Shown: positions 33,745 through 43,914, counted from the stretch's first letter. The stretch: 64,000 bases of DNA from Actinacidiphila acididurans (GCF_016918855.1 NZ_JADKYB010000027.1:62001-126000); one strand, 5' to 3'. Numbers and translations: made by a program. The notes: generated from the letters alone by a model not told the origin.

Positions 33745-36700
33745 CGACCGGGACGGACGAGCGCGGCCTGCTGGAGGCCGGCGCCGTGCTGGCGCTGGGC
33801 GCCGAGGGCACGGACGGGGGCGCGCAGGCGGAGTTGCCTGCGGGCGTGGACGTGCTGGAGGCGCGCGGCTACACGCACCCGGCGATGGACGACCGGGTGG
33901 TGGTGCGGCTGGTGCCGGAGACCCTGGGCGCGGCCGAGGATCTGGCGCTGGAGTACCTGGGCTTCGCGTCCGGCGGCGGCGAGCCGGTGGGCCGGGTGCG
34001 GCGGCAGGCGCTGGGCTTCCCCGCCTGGGCGCTGGTCAACGACCCGGCGCGCGGCCGGCACGCGCTGGCGGTGGTCAAGGAGATGGAGCGGCTGGCGCGG
34101 CTGGCCGTCACCAAGCCGGGCCACGCCAAGGACGGCTTCGACGAGATCGCCACCCGGCTGGACCGGTCGGTGCCGCACTTCCTGCCCACCTACTACGAGC
34201 AGGTGGCCCGGCACTTCCTGGCCGCGGAGTCGGCGTCGTACGCGTCGGCGTTCTTCGGCAAGGCCCGCGAGGCCGAGCGGCGGCACGCCCTGCCGGTGGA
34301 CGAGGACCGGCTGCGCGAGGTGTTCCTGGAGTTCGCGGCGGCGGGCGCGCTCAGCGGCAAGACGCTGCGCGAGCAGGCCCGCGGGCTGGCCGAACGGCTG
34401 GCGCCCGAGGCGGCGTTCGAGCAGTTCCGCACCCTGTGCCAGGAGCGGGCGGCGGCGGGCCTCGCGCCGTACGCGGGGATGCTGGAGGACCTGCGGCGGC
34501 TGGCGAAGGCGGCCGGTCGCGACGTGCTCGCCGAGGAGGCGGCGCTGGTGACCGCGCTGCTGCCGACCGGGGCGGTGACCAGGGCGCCTATGTCGTTCTG
34601 GAAGGCGGCCCGCCCGGCGCTGGTCGAGGCGGCCCGGCGCGAGCCCGCGGTCCGGGCGCGGCTGCTGCGCATGCTGCCGGCCGCGCGGGACGAGAAGGGC
34701 GAGTCGGACCTTATGTGGCTGGCGGTCCTGGCGGAGACGGGGGCGTTCGCGCTGCTGGCGGGCGAAGGCGGCGACGCGGGTTCGGCCGAGGGGGACGACG
34801 CCGGCGAGGAGACCGAGCGGCCGCCCACCGCCGCGGAGTGGTTCGGCATGTGGGCGACGCGGCGGCAGCACGGCTACTGGTGGCGCGGACCGGGGCGGCT
34901 CGAAGCCGAACTCGCGCTGGTGGAGCGTTTTTCGGCGCAATTGGCGCGGGAGGGCGAGCCGGTGCGGCTCGCGGCGGGCAACGGCCGGCACCACACCGAC
35001 CTGGACGTGCTGGACTGCTGCCTGGCGCACAGTGTGCCGGTCGCAGAGCGGGAGCAGGGGACGACCTTCGACCTGGCGCGCTGGCTCGACGACAAGGGGC
35101 CCGGCCGCCGGGACCTGGCCGCGGTCGCCGGTGACGCCAGGTTCGCGCGGGCGCTGCGCGGGGCCGTGGAGCAGATGGCCGGCGACCAGCGCGGCCCGGA
35201 GCGTCTGCTCGTGGTGGCCGCCGATCCGGTGCTCGGGCCGGTCGTCGGGCAGTGGCTGGCCGAGCGCGCCGCCGACCTGGCCGCCGCCCGCGGACTGCCA
35301 GGGCTGGACCAGCAGTTGAGCCGGCTGGCCCGGTTCGACGACCCGGCCGTGCTGGCCACCGCCCCCGAGGCGGTGGCGGGGATCGCCGCCGTCGACGTGG
35401 CGCCGACGCTGGCCCGCACCCTGCGCGCCGGCATCCTGGACGAACTCGGCTGGCCGGCCCTGGAGGAGACCGTGGACCGGCTGACCGCGGCCCCGGCCGG
35501 GACGCAGCGGCCCAAGGCCGAGCTCCAGTTGGAGGACGCCTGGCCCGCGCTGGTCGTCGCCCGCGACACCCACGCCGTCGCCGTCGGCCCGGACGGGGTG
35601 CTGGACGAGCGCACCCTGCCCCGGCCGGCCCCGCAGACGTATTCATGGGAGCGGACCGTCATCCGGTGGAGCGACGGGCAGTGGCTGATCGCCTCCGGCC
35701 GCGGCTCGGAGCGCCGCGCCGCTTGGTCGGGCAGTCCGGCCGACACCTTTGCGCCGGCCGGCACCCTGGACGCGCCCTGGCGCGGCTCCGGCACCGTGTC
35801 CCTGCCGCTGCCCGGTGGCGGCCGGTTCTACGGCAGCCGGCCGATGCGGGCCGGCGACACCTCCTTCGGCGACCGCCGCCCGGTGGCGTCCGACGGGCTG
35901 TCGTACTGGGTGCTGCACGACGGGCGCTGGTACGAGTACGACCCGGCGACCGCCCGCCGCGGCCGGGCCGCCGTGCCCGCCTTCTTCGACGCCGCCCTGG
36001 CCGAGGGCGGCACCGGCAGCCGGCTGGTCGAGCCCGCCTCCCGGCTGCTGCCGCTCCAGCCGGGCCTGGCCGGCTCGCCGTTCGGCACCAAGGACGGCCT
36101 GCTCGGCTGGTGGGTGCGGTACGACACGGCGGCGGGCACGCTGACCGCCTGCGGCACCGACGGCAGCCGCAGCCGCCCGCTGCCCGCGCCGGACGGCCCG
36201 GTCTCGGCCGGCCACGTGTCCGGCCGGATGTCCGGCCCGATGCCGGTGCCGCCGCTGCGGCTGCCCGGCGCGGTGCTGCACCCGGTGGTCACCGGCGGCT
36301 GGACCGACACGGTGCGCTTCCACGACGCCGAGGGCATCGAACTCGGCCGGGTGGAGGCGGGCCTGGGCAGCAGCTTGTACGCGGGCGGCACCGCCCTCGT
36401 ACCGCCGCTGTGGTACTGGCACGCGCTGCGCCCCCGCGACGAGGCGGGCTCGGCGGCGCTGCGGGCGCTGACCGACGCCGAGGCCCGGGCGCTGCTGGAG
36501 CCGCTGCCCGAGGACCGGCCCGCCGCCGAGGAGGCGGTGCGACGGGTGCTGCCGGACATCACCCACCCGCGCCTGGCCGCGGGCGTGGCGGCCCTGGTGC
36601 TGGAGGCGGCGCGGACGGTCCGGCGGATCGCCGGCCTGGTCCGTACCGCCGCCGCCCGGCCGCGCCCGGCCGTCCGGCAGGTCACCCACGCCAAGGACGG

Positions 36701-38768
36701 CATGCTCAACACCGCGCTGGCCGGGCTGGTCTCGCGGAACCGTTACTACCTGCGCTGGGTCTCGCGGGGCGACGCCGCCACCACGGTGATGGACGGCGTG
36801 CGGACCGTGCACCGGCTGGTCGCCGGCACCATCGGCGAGGACGAGCCGAACGGGCCGGCCGTCGGCGGCCGGGGCACTCCCGGACGGCGGTCCGGCACGG
36901 ACCTGACGTGGCTGTCCCTGCTCGGCCCCGGCTTGGCGGCGGTGGCCGCCCGTGCGGCAATGGAGGGCACCCCCGAGGAGGAGCGGCAGGCGCTGCTGGA
37001 GTTCCTGGACGCCGTGCTCGACGGGCCGGCACCGCTGACCGAGCCGGGCGGCCGACTGCGGACGCTGCGGCTGACCGAGCCCGCGGCGACGATCCGCGGC
37101 AACCGGGTCGGCGAGGTGCACCGCACCGGCGAACGCACTCTGCTGATCGTCGCCGAGGACCACGACTACGACGGCAAGCAGCACTGGCGGGCGGTGGAGT
37201 ACGCACCGGACGCCCGGTTCGGCCCCTGGTCCGGCTTCACGCTCTCCGAGGAGGAGACCCCGGGCGGCGGAAAGGACCCGGTACCGGCGCCGGCCCTGCG
37301 CCGGCTGGCCGAACTGGTCCGCGAGCGCGGCCCCGTACCGTACCGGGCGGCGACGACCGAGCGCTTCGCTCAGCTCACCGGGCTGGACGCGGCGACGGCC
37401 GCAGTGCTGCTGCTCGGCCTGCCGCGGCTGGACGCGTACGGCCGCGACGGCACTCCGGTCCCTGAGGCGCTGGCGCTGGCCGGGCTGCGGCCCACCCGCG
37501 CCGCCACCGCCCGCGACACCCTGCGCCACCTCGACCTGCCGGAGCGGCAGCGGCTGCTGGCCGCCCTGGTGCCGGCCGACCCGGCGGATGTGGCGCGGCT
37601 GTGGGAGGACGGTTTCGACGCCGACGCCCTTGCCGCGCGGTGGATCGCCGTCGAGGGCGTGCGCCGGGCCGTCCCCATCGAGCTGATGGAGCAGGCGAAC
37701 CGGGAGACCCACCTCACCGGCTTCCTGAGCACCGCGCTCAACCCCGAGCACAACAGGGAGCTGACCGGCCGCACCCGGCAGCGCTTCACCGACGGCGCAC
37801 TGATCGCCGACGACCCCAGTGCGCTGCTGACCGCCGAGCCGCTCGTGCAGTACGCGGCGGCGCTGCGCTGGCTGGCGTACCGGCTGCCGTACGGCGACCC
37901 GCTGCGCGCGGTGCTGCCCGACACCTTGCGGGCGCTGCGGCTGCGGCTGGCCGACGAGGGCCTGCTGATCGACCCGGGCGTGGACTGGACGGCGCAGGGC
38001 GAGCCCACCGCGCCGCGGATCCGGGAGGCGTACGGGCTGCCCGCCGACGGCGGCGCCCGCCCCGACGGCCAGCTGCCGGCCGGGCCCGCGCTCGTCCTGC
38101 TGCCGTCCCGGTACGGCAGGGGCGGCGAGGAGATCTGGCTGCGTCCGGCCGCGGTGCTGCCCGGGGAGTCGCCGGAGGGCGGCCCGGACCACCCGACGCT
38201 GACCCTGCTGGCCGGGCTCGGCCGGCAGAGTCACCGGCTCGACGCCCTGCGCGCGCTGATCGGCGACGACTTCGCCGCCATTGTGGCGGACGACGGGCCG
38301 GCCGGCGCCCCGCAGCACCCGGTGCGCAGTGCGCCCGACGTGGCGGCGTCCGCCGCCGAACGGCTCGGCCTGTCCGAGGACGCCGCCGCGCTCTACCTGA
38401 TGCTGCTGGCACTGCCCGACCCCACCGACCGCAATGTCGCGGCCTGGACCGGCTGGAAGCCGGCCCGGCTCAAGAAGGCGCGCGCCGAACTCGCTGCGAC
38501 CGACCTGGTGGTCGAGGCCAAGCGGCCCCGGGCCGGGCGGAGCCTGTTCCTGCCCGGCGGCTGGCTGGACCGCAAGGCGCCGGGCCTGCCGCTGGAGACC
38601 TGGAAGACGGCACTGTTCGGGGCCGGCGCGGTGGTCAGAGACGGGTTCCTGATACCGGACTGCCCGGTGCCGGAACTCTTCCGGCGCGCTTGGCGGCGGG
38701 TGACGGACGGGGACGCGCCCGGTTTCGAGGAGTTCGCGGCGCGCAGTACGGGACGGGGACGGCGATGA
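33741..38768 (+). CDS. Giant 1675-residue cytosolic protein of unknown fold in the MoxR-VWA module
   Basis: The protein starts at GTG 33741, inside the stop of the DUF4132 gene, and ends inside the ATG of the MoxR gene, so it is locked between them by two 4-bp overlaps. It has no signal peptide, membrane helix, nucleotide-binding motif or protease motif that I can see. The N-terminal 400 residues look helical and repeat-like. A middle part (about 620-900) is rich in W/Y/G short strands such as YWVLHDGRWYEYDP and VTGGWTDTVRFHDAEG. A helical C-terminal third follows. It may relate to the DUF4132/DUF5724-type proteins found with MoxR ATPases, but I cannot confirm this. A role as scaffold or substrate adaptor for the ATPase is inference. 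Confidence 0.72.
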   Translation: MTTGTDERGLLEAGAVLALGAEGTDGGAQAELPAGVDVLEARGYTHPAMDDRVVVRLVPETLGAAEDLALEYLGFASGGGEPVGRVRRQALGFPAWALVNDPARGRHALAVVKEMERLARLAVTKPGHAKDGFDEIATRLDRSVPHFLPTYYEQVARHFLAAESASYASAFFGKAREAERRHALPVDEDRLREVFLEFAAAGALSGKTLREQARGLAERLAPEAAFEQFRTLCQERAAAGLAPYAGMLEDLRRLAKAAGRDVLAEEAALVTALLPTGAVTRAPMSFWKAARPALVEAARREPAVRARLLRMLPAARDEKGESDLMWLAVLAETGAFALLAGEGGDAGSAEGDDAGEETERPPTAAEWFGMWATRRQHGYWWRGPGRLEAELALVERFSAQLAREGEPVRLAAGNGRHHTDLDVLDCCLAHSVPVAEREQGTTFDLARWLDDKGPGRRDLAAVAGDARFARALRGAVEQMAGDQRGPERLLVVAADPVLGPVVGQWLAERAADLAAARGLPGLDQQLSRLARFDDPAVLATAPEAVAGIAAVDVAPTLARTLRAGILDELGWPALEETVDRLTAAPAGTQRPKAELQLEDAWPALVVARDTHAVAVGPDGVLDERTLPRPAPQTYSWERTVIRWSDGQWLIASGRGSERRAAWSGSPADTFAPAGTLDAPWRGSGTVSLPLPGGGRFYGSRPMRAGDTSFGDRRPVASDGLSYWVLHDGRWYEYDPATARRGRAAVPAFFDAALAEGGTGSRLVEPASRLLPLQPGLAGSPFGTKDGLLGWWVRYDTAAGTLTACGTDGSRSRPLPAPDGPVSAGHVSGRMSGPMPVPPLRLPGAVLHPVVTGGWTDTVRFHDAEGIELGRVEAGLGSSLYAGGTALVPPLWYWHALRPRDEAGSAALRALTDAEARALLEPLPEDRPAAEEAVRRVLPDITHPRLAAGVAALVLEAARTVRRIAGLVRTAAARPRPAVRQVTHAKDGMLNTALAGLVSRNRYYLRWVSRGDAATTVMDGVRTVHRLVAGTIGEDEPNGPAVGGRGTPGRRSGTDLTWLSLLGPGLAAVAARAAMEGTPEEERQALLEFLDAVLDGPAPLTEPGGRLRTLRLTEPAATIRGNRVGEVHRTGERTLLIVAEDHDYDGKQHWRAVEYAPDARFGPWSGFTLSEEETPGGGKDPVPAPALRRLAELVRERGPVPYRAATTERFAQLTGLDAATAAVLLLGLPRLDAYGRDGTPVPEALALAGLRPTRAATARDTLRHLDLPERQRLLAALVPADPADVARLWEDGFDADALAARWIAVEGVRRAVPIELMEQANRETHLTGFLSTALNPEHNRELTGRTRQRFTDGALIADDPSALLTAEPLVQYAAALRWLAYRLPYGDPLRAVLPDTLRALRLRLADEGLLIDPGVDWTAQGEPTAPRIREAYGLPADGGARPDGQLPAGPALVLLPSRYGRGGEEIWLRPAAVLPGESPEGGPDHPTLTLLAGLGRQSHRLDALRALIGDDFAAIVADDGPAGAPQHPVRSAPDVAASAAERLGLSEDAAALYLMLLALPDPTDRNVAAWTGWKPARLKKARAELAATDLVVEAKRPRAGRSLFLPGGWLDRKAPGLPLETWKTALFGAGAVVRDGFLIPDCPVPELFRRAWRRVTDGDAPGFEEFAARSTGRGRR

Positions 38769-39991
38769 GCGGCGCGGAAACGAACGGCTCGACAGCCATC
38801 AGTGCGGATGCGAACGGCACGACGCGGGAAGGCGGGGGCCCGGTGCGGGGCGACGGGGGCGCGGTGGCGCAGGCACGGCAGATCGAGCTGCCCGAGGACC
38901 GGTACGCGGAGGAGCTGGAGTTCCTGGCGGGCTGGGACCGGGGGCCGCGGCCGCCCGGGTGGCGGCTCACCCCGCGGGCGGTGGTGGCCTTCGTGTGCGG
39001 CACCGACGGCGAGACGCTGCGGTGGGACGAGCGCCGGCTGGCGATCGGGCGGAAGTTCGTCGGCGACCGGGCGCTGGTCGAGCGGTGCGTGGTGACGCTC
39101 GCCGGTGAGCGCGGCCTGCTGCTGGTGGGCGAGCCGGGCACCGCCAAGTCGATGCTGTCCGAGCTGCTGTCGGCCGCGGTGTGCGGCACCAGCGCCCTCA
39201 CCGTGCAGGGCACCGCCGGCACCACCGAGGACCAGCTGCGTTACGGCTGGAACTACGCGATGCTGCTCGCGCAGGGCCCCAGCAGCGCCGCCCTGGTCCC
39301 CTCCCCCGTGCTGACCGCCATGACGCGCGGCGCGGTGGCCCGCATCGAGGAGGTCACCCGATGCCTGCCCGAGGTGCAGGACGCGCTGGTGTCGGTGCTG
39401 TCCGAGCGGCGGATGGCGGTGCCGGAGCTGGTCCAGGCCGCGGACGGCGGCGGCACCGTGCACGCCGCCCCCGGCTTCACGGTGATCGCCACCGCCAACC
39501 TGCGCGACCGCGGGGTCTCGGAGATGTCGGCCGCCCTCAAGCGCCGCTTCAACTTCGAGACGGTCGGCCCGATCACCGACCTGGACACCGAGACCGAGCT
39601 GGTCCGCGGGCAGGCCACGGCCGCGCTGGCCAGGGTCGGGGCGGACTTCGCCGTGGACACCGCCGTACTCGAAGCCCTGGTGACGGCCTTCCGAGACCTG
39701 CGCACCGGCCACAGCGCGGAGGGCTGGGAGGTGGAGCGGCCCTCCACGGTGATGAGCACTGCCGAGGCGGTCCATGTGGCCACCGCCATGGGCCTGGGCG
39801 CGGCCTACCTGCCCGACGGCCGGGACCCGTTGCGCACCTTGCCGGGCCACCTGCTCGGCACCGTCCGCAAGGACGACCCCGCCGACCATGCGCGGCTGCT
39901 CGGCTACTGGGACGGCCCGGTCCGCCGACGTGCCGAACAGGGCTCGCCGCTGTGGCGCACGCTGTGGGAGCTGCGCGATGCGCTGGGATGA
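38765..39991 (+). CDS. MoxR-type AAA+ ATPase
   Basis: The 408-residue protein has a disordered N-terminal 40 residues, then a AAA+ core. Walker A is GEPGTAKS (122-129), the Walker B region is AVARIEEV (190-197), sensor 1 is TAN (243-245) and the arginine-finger region is LKRRFNFE (258-265). Walker B shows RIEE rather than the usual DE(I/A)N, as in a YehL-like branch of MoxR. MoxR ATPases act as chaperones with VWA partners, loading metals or remodelling proteins. The ATG overlaps the previous stop (ATGA), and the gene overlaps the next by 14 bp, so both neighbours are coupled to it. Confidence 0.9.
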   Translation: MSGAETNGSTAISADANGTTREGGGPVRGDGGAVAQARQIELPEDRYAEELEFLAGWDRGPRPPGWRLTPRAVVAFVCGTDGETLRWDERRLAIGRKFVGDRALVERCVVTLAGERGLLLVGEPGTAKSMLSELLSAAVCGTSALTVQGTAGTTEDQLRYGWNYAMLLAQGPSSAALVPSPVLTAMTRGAVARIEEVTRCLPEVQDALVSVLSERRMAVPELVQAADGGGTVHAAPGFTVIATANLRDRGVSEMSAALKRRFNFETVGPITDLDTETELVRGQATAALARVGADFAVDTAVLEALVTAFRDLRTGHSAEGWEVERPSTVMSTAEAVHVATAMGLGAAYLPDGRDPLRTLPGHLLGTVRKDDPADHARLLGYWDGPVRRRAEQGSPLWRTLWELRDALG

Positions 39992-42900
39992 CGAGGGTTC
40001 GGCCGGGCGGCCGGCTGTGACCGAGGCGCAGGCGGCGCAGGCAGCGGACGACGAGGCAGGGGAAGCGGCGGGGGCGGCCGTCGAGGAGCTGGCGGGGAGC
40101 CGGGCGCCGTATCTGATCGGGATACGGCACCACTCCCCCGTGCTGGCCGCCGCCATGCCGGAACTACTGGCCGCGGCCGCGCCCGAGGTGCTCTTCGTGG
40201 AGCTGCCCGGGGAGTTCGGACCCTGGCTGCCGCACCTGGCCGACCCCGGCACGTGCCCCCCGGTCGCGCTGGCCGGGCACGGTCCGCGCGGGCTGGTGTT
40301 CCTGCCGTTCGCCGAGTTCTCCCCCGAACTCGTCGCCCTGCGCTGGGCCCGGGCCGCCGGTGTGCCCGTCGTCCCCTTCGACCTCCCCCTGGGCGCGCCG
40401 CCCGCCCCCATGTCACCGCCCGAGGGCGCGCCGCCGGAGGGGGGCGGCGCGTCCCCGGGCGGCTCAGGGGAAGAGGGTTCCGCGGTCGACGGGTCGTCGG
40501 GGGACGGCTCCGCTGCGGGTGGCTTCTCGGCGGGCGACCCTTCAGGCGGCGACTTCTCGGGGAGTGATTTTTCGGGGGACGGTGAAAGCGGCGGCTCCCC
40601 CGCCAGGCCGGTCGGCGGTTCGCTGGCCGGTGCCCTGCGCCGCCGGGCGGGCGAGGACCTGTGGGATCGGCTGGTCGAGACGGCGGCGCCCGGCGGCACC
40701 GCGGAGTCGCTGCGCCGGGCCGCCCTCCTCGTCGGCTGGGCGCTGCGGCACGACGCCCGCGGCACGCGCCGGCTGGACCCGCACGACCTGCGCCGCGAGG
40801 CCCATATGCGGAGCCTCCTGGCCCGGTACGGTGCGGGCCGCCGCGTCGCCGCCGTGGTGGGCGCTTTCCACGCGCCCGCGCTGCTCCCGGGCCCGGCGTC
40901 GTACGACAAGCCCGGGAACACCTCGCCGAGCCCGGACCGGGTGCAGCTACACCTGGCCGCCGGGCGGACCGCGGATGCGGGCGGTGCGATCGTCGTACCG
41001 GTCGACCTCCGCCCGACGGAAAGGGCGCCGCAGGGCGGTCCCTACAAGGCGGCGCGGGAGGACGCGGCGGAGACCGTAACGACGTCCCTGGTGCCGTACG
41101 CGTACGGGCTGCTGGACGAGCGGTCCGGGTACCCGGCCGGGATCAAAGACCCCGAGTGGCAGCACGGGGTGGTGGCGGCCGGCGCCGCGCCGGACGGGCT
41201 GGACGAGCTGCTGGTACGGACGGCCGTACGGGTGTGTGCCGAGGTACGGGCCGCGGGTCACCCGTCCGGGCCGCCGGACGCGCGGGAGATCGTGCGGCAC
41301 GCGCGGGACCTGGCGACCTTGCGGGGCTACCCGGCGGCGGGCCGCAAGGAGCTGGCCGAGGCGGTCGAGACCGTGCTGACGCAGGGCCAGTTGCTGGGCC
41401 GGGGCCGCGTGGTGGCGCAGGCGCTGGAATCCGTACTCGTCGGCGGCCGGCGGGGACGGCTCGCCCCGGGAACACCGCGATCCGGTCTCGCTCCGTCGGT
41501 GGAGGGGCTGCTGGCCGAGCTGGACCTGCCGGACCCGGCGCGGCCCGAGCGCAGGGAGCTGCGGCTGGACCCGTACCGTTCGCCGCTGGACCGCCGCCGG
41601 GAGATCGCGCTGCGGCGGCTGGACGTGTGCGGGGTGCCGTACGGGCAGCCGGCGAGTACGCAGGGCGCCGGCGGCACCGCGGGCATCGGCGTCCGGTGGG
41701 CGCTGGAGTGGACCCCGTCGACCGCGGCGATGCTGGACGTGGTCGCGGTGTACGGCCCGGAACTCGGCCAGGCCGCCGAGGGGTTGCTGCGCGGGCGGGC
41801 GCTGGCCGAGCGGCGCGAAGGGGGTCCGACCGCGGCGCAGATCCTGGCCGGGCTGCAGCAGGCGGCGCAGTGCGCGCTGCCGGACCTCGCGGCCGACCGG
41901 CTCGCCGAGGCCGCCGCGGTGCTCCCGGCCGTGGGCACCCTGCCGGAGCTGCTGGCGGGGGTGACACTGCTGGACCGGCTCGGCTCCGGCCTGGTCCCGG
42001 GGCTCCCCGAGGGCTGGCAGGCCGAGGCCGTCGCCGCCGCTTCGGCCGAGCTGACCGCCGCCGGGGTCCGCGCGCTGGACGGCCTCGCCGGCTCCGAGGA
42101 CCCGGCCGACGCAATGGCGCTGGCCGACCTCGCCGCGCGGGGCACGCCCGGGCTGCGTATGGCGGACGCGCTGGCCCGGCTCGCCGACACCGGTACGCCG
42201 CTGATCCGGGGCGCCGCCGGCGCGGCCCGCGTCCTGCTCGCGCACGCCGAGCCGCGTGCCTTCGGGACCGTACTGGCGGCGCGTACGGACGGCGCCACGA
42301 CCCCGGAGCTGCGCGCCGACCTGGCCGCCTTCCTCACCGGGGCGCTCACCGCGGCCGGGCCGCTCCTGGAGGCGGGCGAACTCCTCGCGCCCATGGTGAC
42401 CAGAATCGAGTCGCTGCCCGACCGCGCCTTCCTGGACCGGCTTCCGGCGCTGCGTCACGGTTTCGACGCGCTCTCACCGGCCGCCCGGTCCCGGCTGCTG
42501 GCGTCCGTACGCGCCGAGGACGCGCGGACCGCCGTCGCCGCCCCGGATCCGGCCGTGCTGGCCCGGCACACCGCGGCCGACCTCGCCGGGCGCGAGGCGC
42601 TTGCGGGGCGCGGGCTGCTGGCCGTACTCGATGCGGCGGCGCAGGACGCTGCGGGGGCGCCGAATCCGGGAGGGCAAGGGGAGGCGCGGAAGGGGTCGGA
42701 CGAGCCCATGGCGATCGCGGCGGACGTGCGGTGGCAATTGCTGCTGGGCCGGCTCGACCCGGCCGCTTCGCCGCGGGCGCTGCGGATCGGGGCGGCGCTG
42801 GACGAGCTGTACGGGTCCGGGCGCGGGGAGGGCTCGGGCGAAGGCGGCGGCGTGGGCGGCCGGCGGGGCGGGGACGGGCCGTCGTACCCCGATGTGCGGA

Positions 42901-43832
42901 GCTGGTCGGAGGAGTTGACGGCGCTGTTCGGCGAGGGGGTGCGCGAGGAGGTGCTCGCCTCGGCCGCGATGGCGGGGCGCCTGGACGCGGCGCTTGAGCT
43001 GGATCCGGCAGCGGCCCGGCCGTCGGTGGAGCTGCTGCGTACGGTGCTGTCGTACGCGGGCGGCCTGCCGGAGGGCCAACTGGCAAAACTGCGCCCGTTG
43101 GTGGCCCGGATCGTGGAGGAGCTGACCCGGGCGCTGGCCAATCGGCTGCGTCCGGCGCTCGCGGGCCTCGCGCATCCGCGCCCGTCCCGGCGCCCGGGCG
43201 GACCGCTGGACCTGGCCCGTACGGTGCGGGCGAACCTGGCGACCGCCCGCCGCGACCCGGCCGACGGATCACTCACGGTGCTGCCCGAACGGCCGGTGTT
43301 CCGGACCCGGGCCCGCAAGGCCGCGGACTGGCGCATCGTGCTGGTGGTGGACGTGTCGGGGTCCATGGAGGCGTCCACCATCTGGTCGGCGGTGACGGCC
43401 TCGGTGCTGGCCGGGGTGCCCGCGCTGTCCACCCACTTCGTGGCCTTCTCCACCGAAGTGCTGGACCTCACGGACCATGTCGACGACCCGCTCGGCCTCC
43501 TGCTCGAGGTCCGGGTCGGCGGCGGCACCCGGATAGCGGCCGGCCTGCGCCACGCCCGCAGCCTTGTCACGGTGCCGTCGCGCACCCTGGTGGTGCTGAT
43601 CAGCGACTTCGAGGAGGGCGGCCCGGTCGGCCCCCTCCTGTCCGAGGTCCGCGCCCTGGCCGACGCCGGCTGCCACCTGCTGGGCTGCGCCTCCTTGGAC
43701 GACGCCGGCCGGCCCCGCTACTCCGCGGGGATCGCCTCCCAGGTCGTCGCCGCGGGGATGCCGGTGGCCGCGCTCAGTCCGCTGGAGCTGGCGCGATGGG
43801 TGGGGGAAAGGGTGGCGGGGCGGGCGGGGTGA
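39978..43832 (+). CDS. DUF5682-VWA fusion protein, MoxR partner
   Basis: ATG 39978 lies within the end of the MoxR gene. Residues 1-300 hold the DUF5682 start with GIRHHSPVLAAAMPELL, VLFVELPGEF and, near 300, VAAVVGAFHAPAL, interrupted by a long Gly/Ser linker (about 140-215). A large Ala/Leu-rich helical region follows. The C-terminal 170 residues are a von Willebrand A domain (from about 1117): DVSGSME (MIDAS D and two S), GGGTRI (MIDAS Thr) and ISDFEEG (MIDAS Asp). All five metal-coordinating positions appear intact. In E. coli the same parts are separate genes (yehM and yehP), so here they are fused. VWA domains of this type bind Mg2+ and a protein target. Confidence 0.88.
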   Translation: MRWDDEGSAGRPAVTEAQAAQAADDEAGEAAGAAVEELAGSRAPYLIGIRHHSPVLAAAMPELLAAAAPEVLFVELPGEFGPWLPHLADPGTCPPVALAGHGPRGLVFLPFAEFSPELVALRWARAAGVPVVPFDLPLGAPPAPMSPPEGAPPEGGGASPGGSGEEGSAVDGSSGDGSAAGGFSAGDPSGGDFSGSDFSGDGESGGSPARPVGGSLAGALRRRAGEDLWDRLVETAAPGGTAESLRRAALLVGWALRHDARGTRRLDPHDLRREAHMRSLLARYGAGRRVAAVVGAFHAPALLPGPASYDKPGNTSPSPDRVQLHLAAGRTADAGGAIVVPVDLRPTERAPQGGPYKAAREDAAETVTTSLVPYAYGLLDERSGYPAGIKDPEWQHGVVAAGAAPDGLDELLVRTAVRVCAEVRAAGHPSGPPDAREIVRHARDLATLRGYPAAGRKELAEAVETVLTQGQLLGRGRVVAQALESVLVGGRRGRLAPGTPRSGLAPSVEGLLAELDLPDPARPERRELRLDPYRSPLDRRREIALRRLDVCGVPYGQPASTQGAGGTAGIGVRWALEWTPSTAAMLDVVAVYGPELGQAAEGLLRGRALAERREGGPTAAQILAGLQQAAQCALPDLAADRLAEAAAVLPAVGTLPELLAGVTLLDRLGSGLVPGLPEGWQAEAVAAASAELTAAGVRALDGLAGSEDPADAMALADLAARGTPGLRMADALARLADTGTPLIRGAAGAARVLLAHAEPRAFGTVLAARTDGATTPELRADLAAFLTGALTAAGPLLEAGELLAPMVTRIESLPDRAFLDRLPALRHGFDALSPAARSRLLASVRAEDARTAVAAPDPAVLARHTAADLAGREALAGRGLLAVLDAAAQDAAGAPNPGGQGEARKGSDEPMAIAADVRWQLLLGRLDPAASPRALRIGAALDELYGSGRGEGSGEGGGVGGRRGGDGPSYPDVRSWSEELTALFGEGVREEVLASAAMAGRLDAALELDPAAARPSVELLRTVLSYAGGLPEGQLAKLRPLVARIVEELTRALANRLRPALAGLAHPRPSRRPGGPLDLARTVRANLATARRDPADGSLTVLPERPVFRTRARKAADWRIVLVVDVSGSMEASTIWSAVTASVLAGVPALSTHFVAFSTEVLDLTDHVDDPLGLLLEVRVGGGTRIAAGLRHARSLVTVPSRTLVVLISDFEEGGPVGPLLSEVRALADAGCHLLGCASLDDAGRPRYSAGIASQVVAAGMPVAALSPLELARWVGERVAGRAG

Positions 43833-43914
43833 GCTGCCGGTCCGCGGGACGGCTTCGGCCGCGTGCTGGCTGCTGCCATGCTGCCTGCTGCCTGCTGCCT
43901 GCCGGGAATCCTGC

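Noticed and set aside
35643..38318. An 891-residue open frame on the minus strand inside the 1675-residue gene
   Set aside because: It is a shadow frame. The plus-strand frame is longer, has coupled starts and stops with its neighbours, and normal composition.
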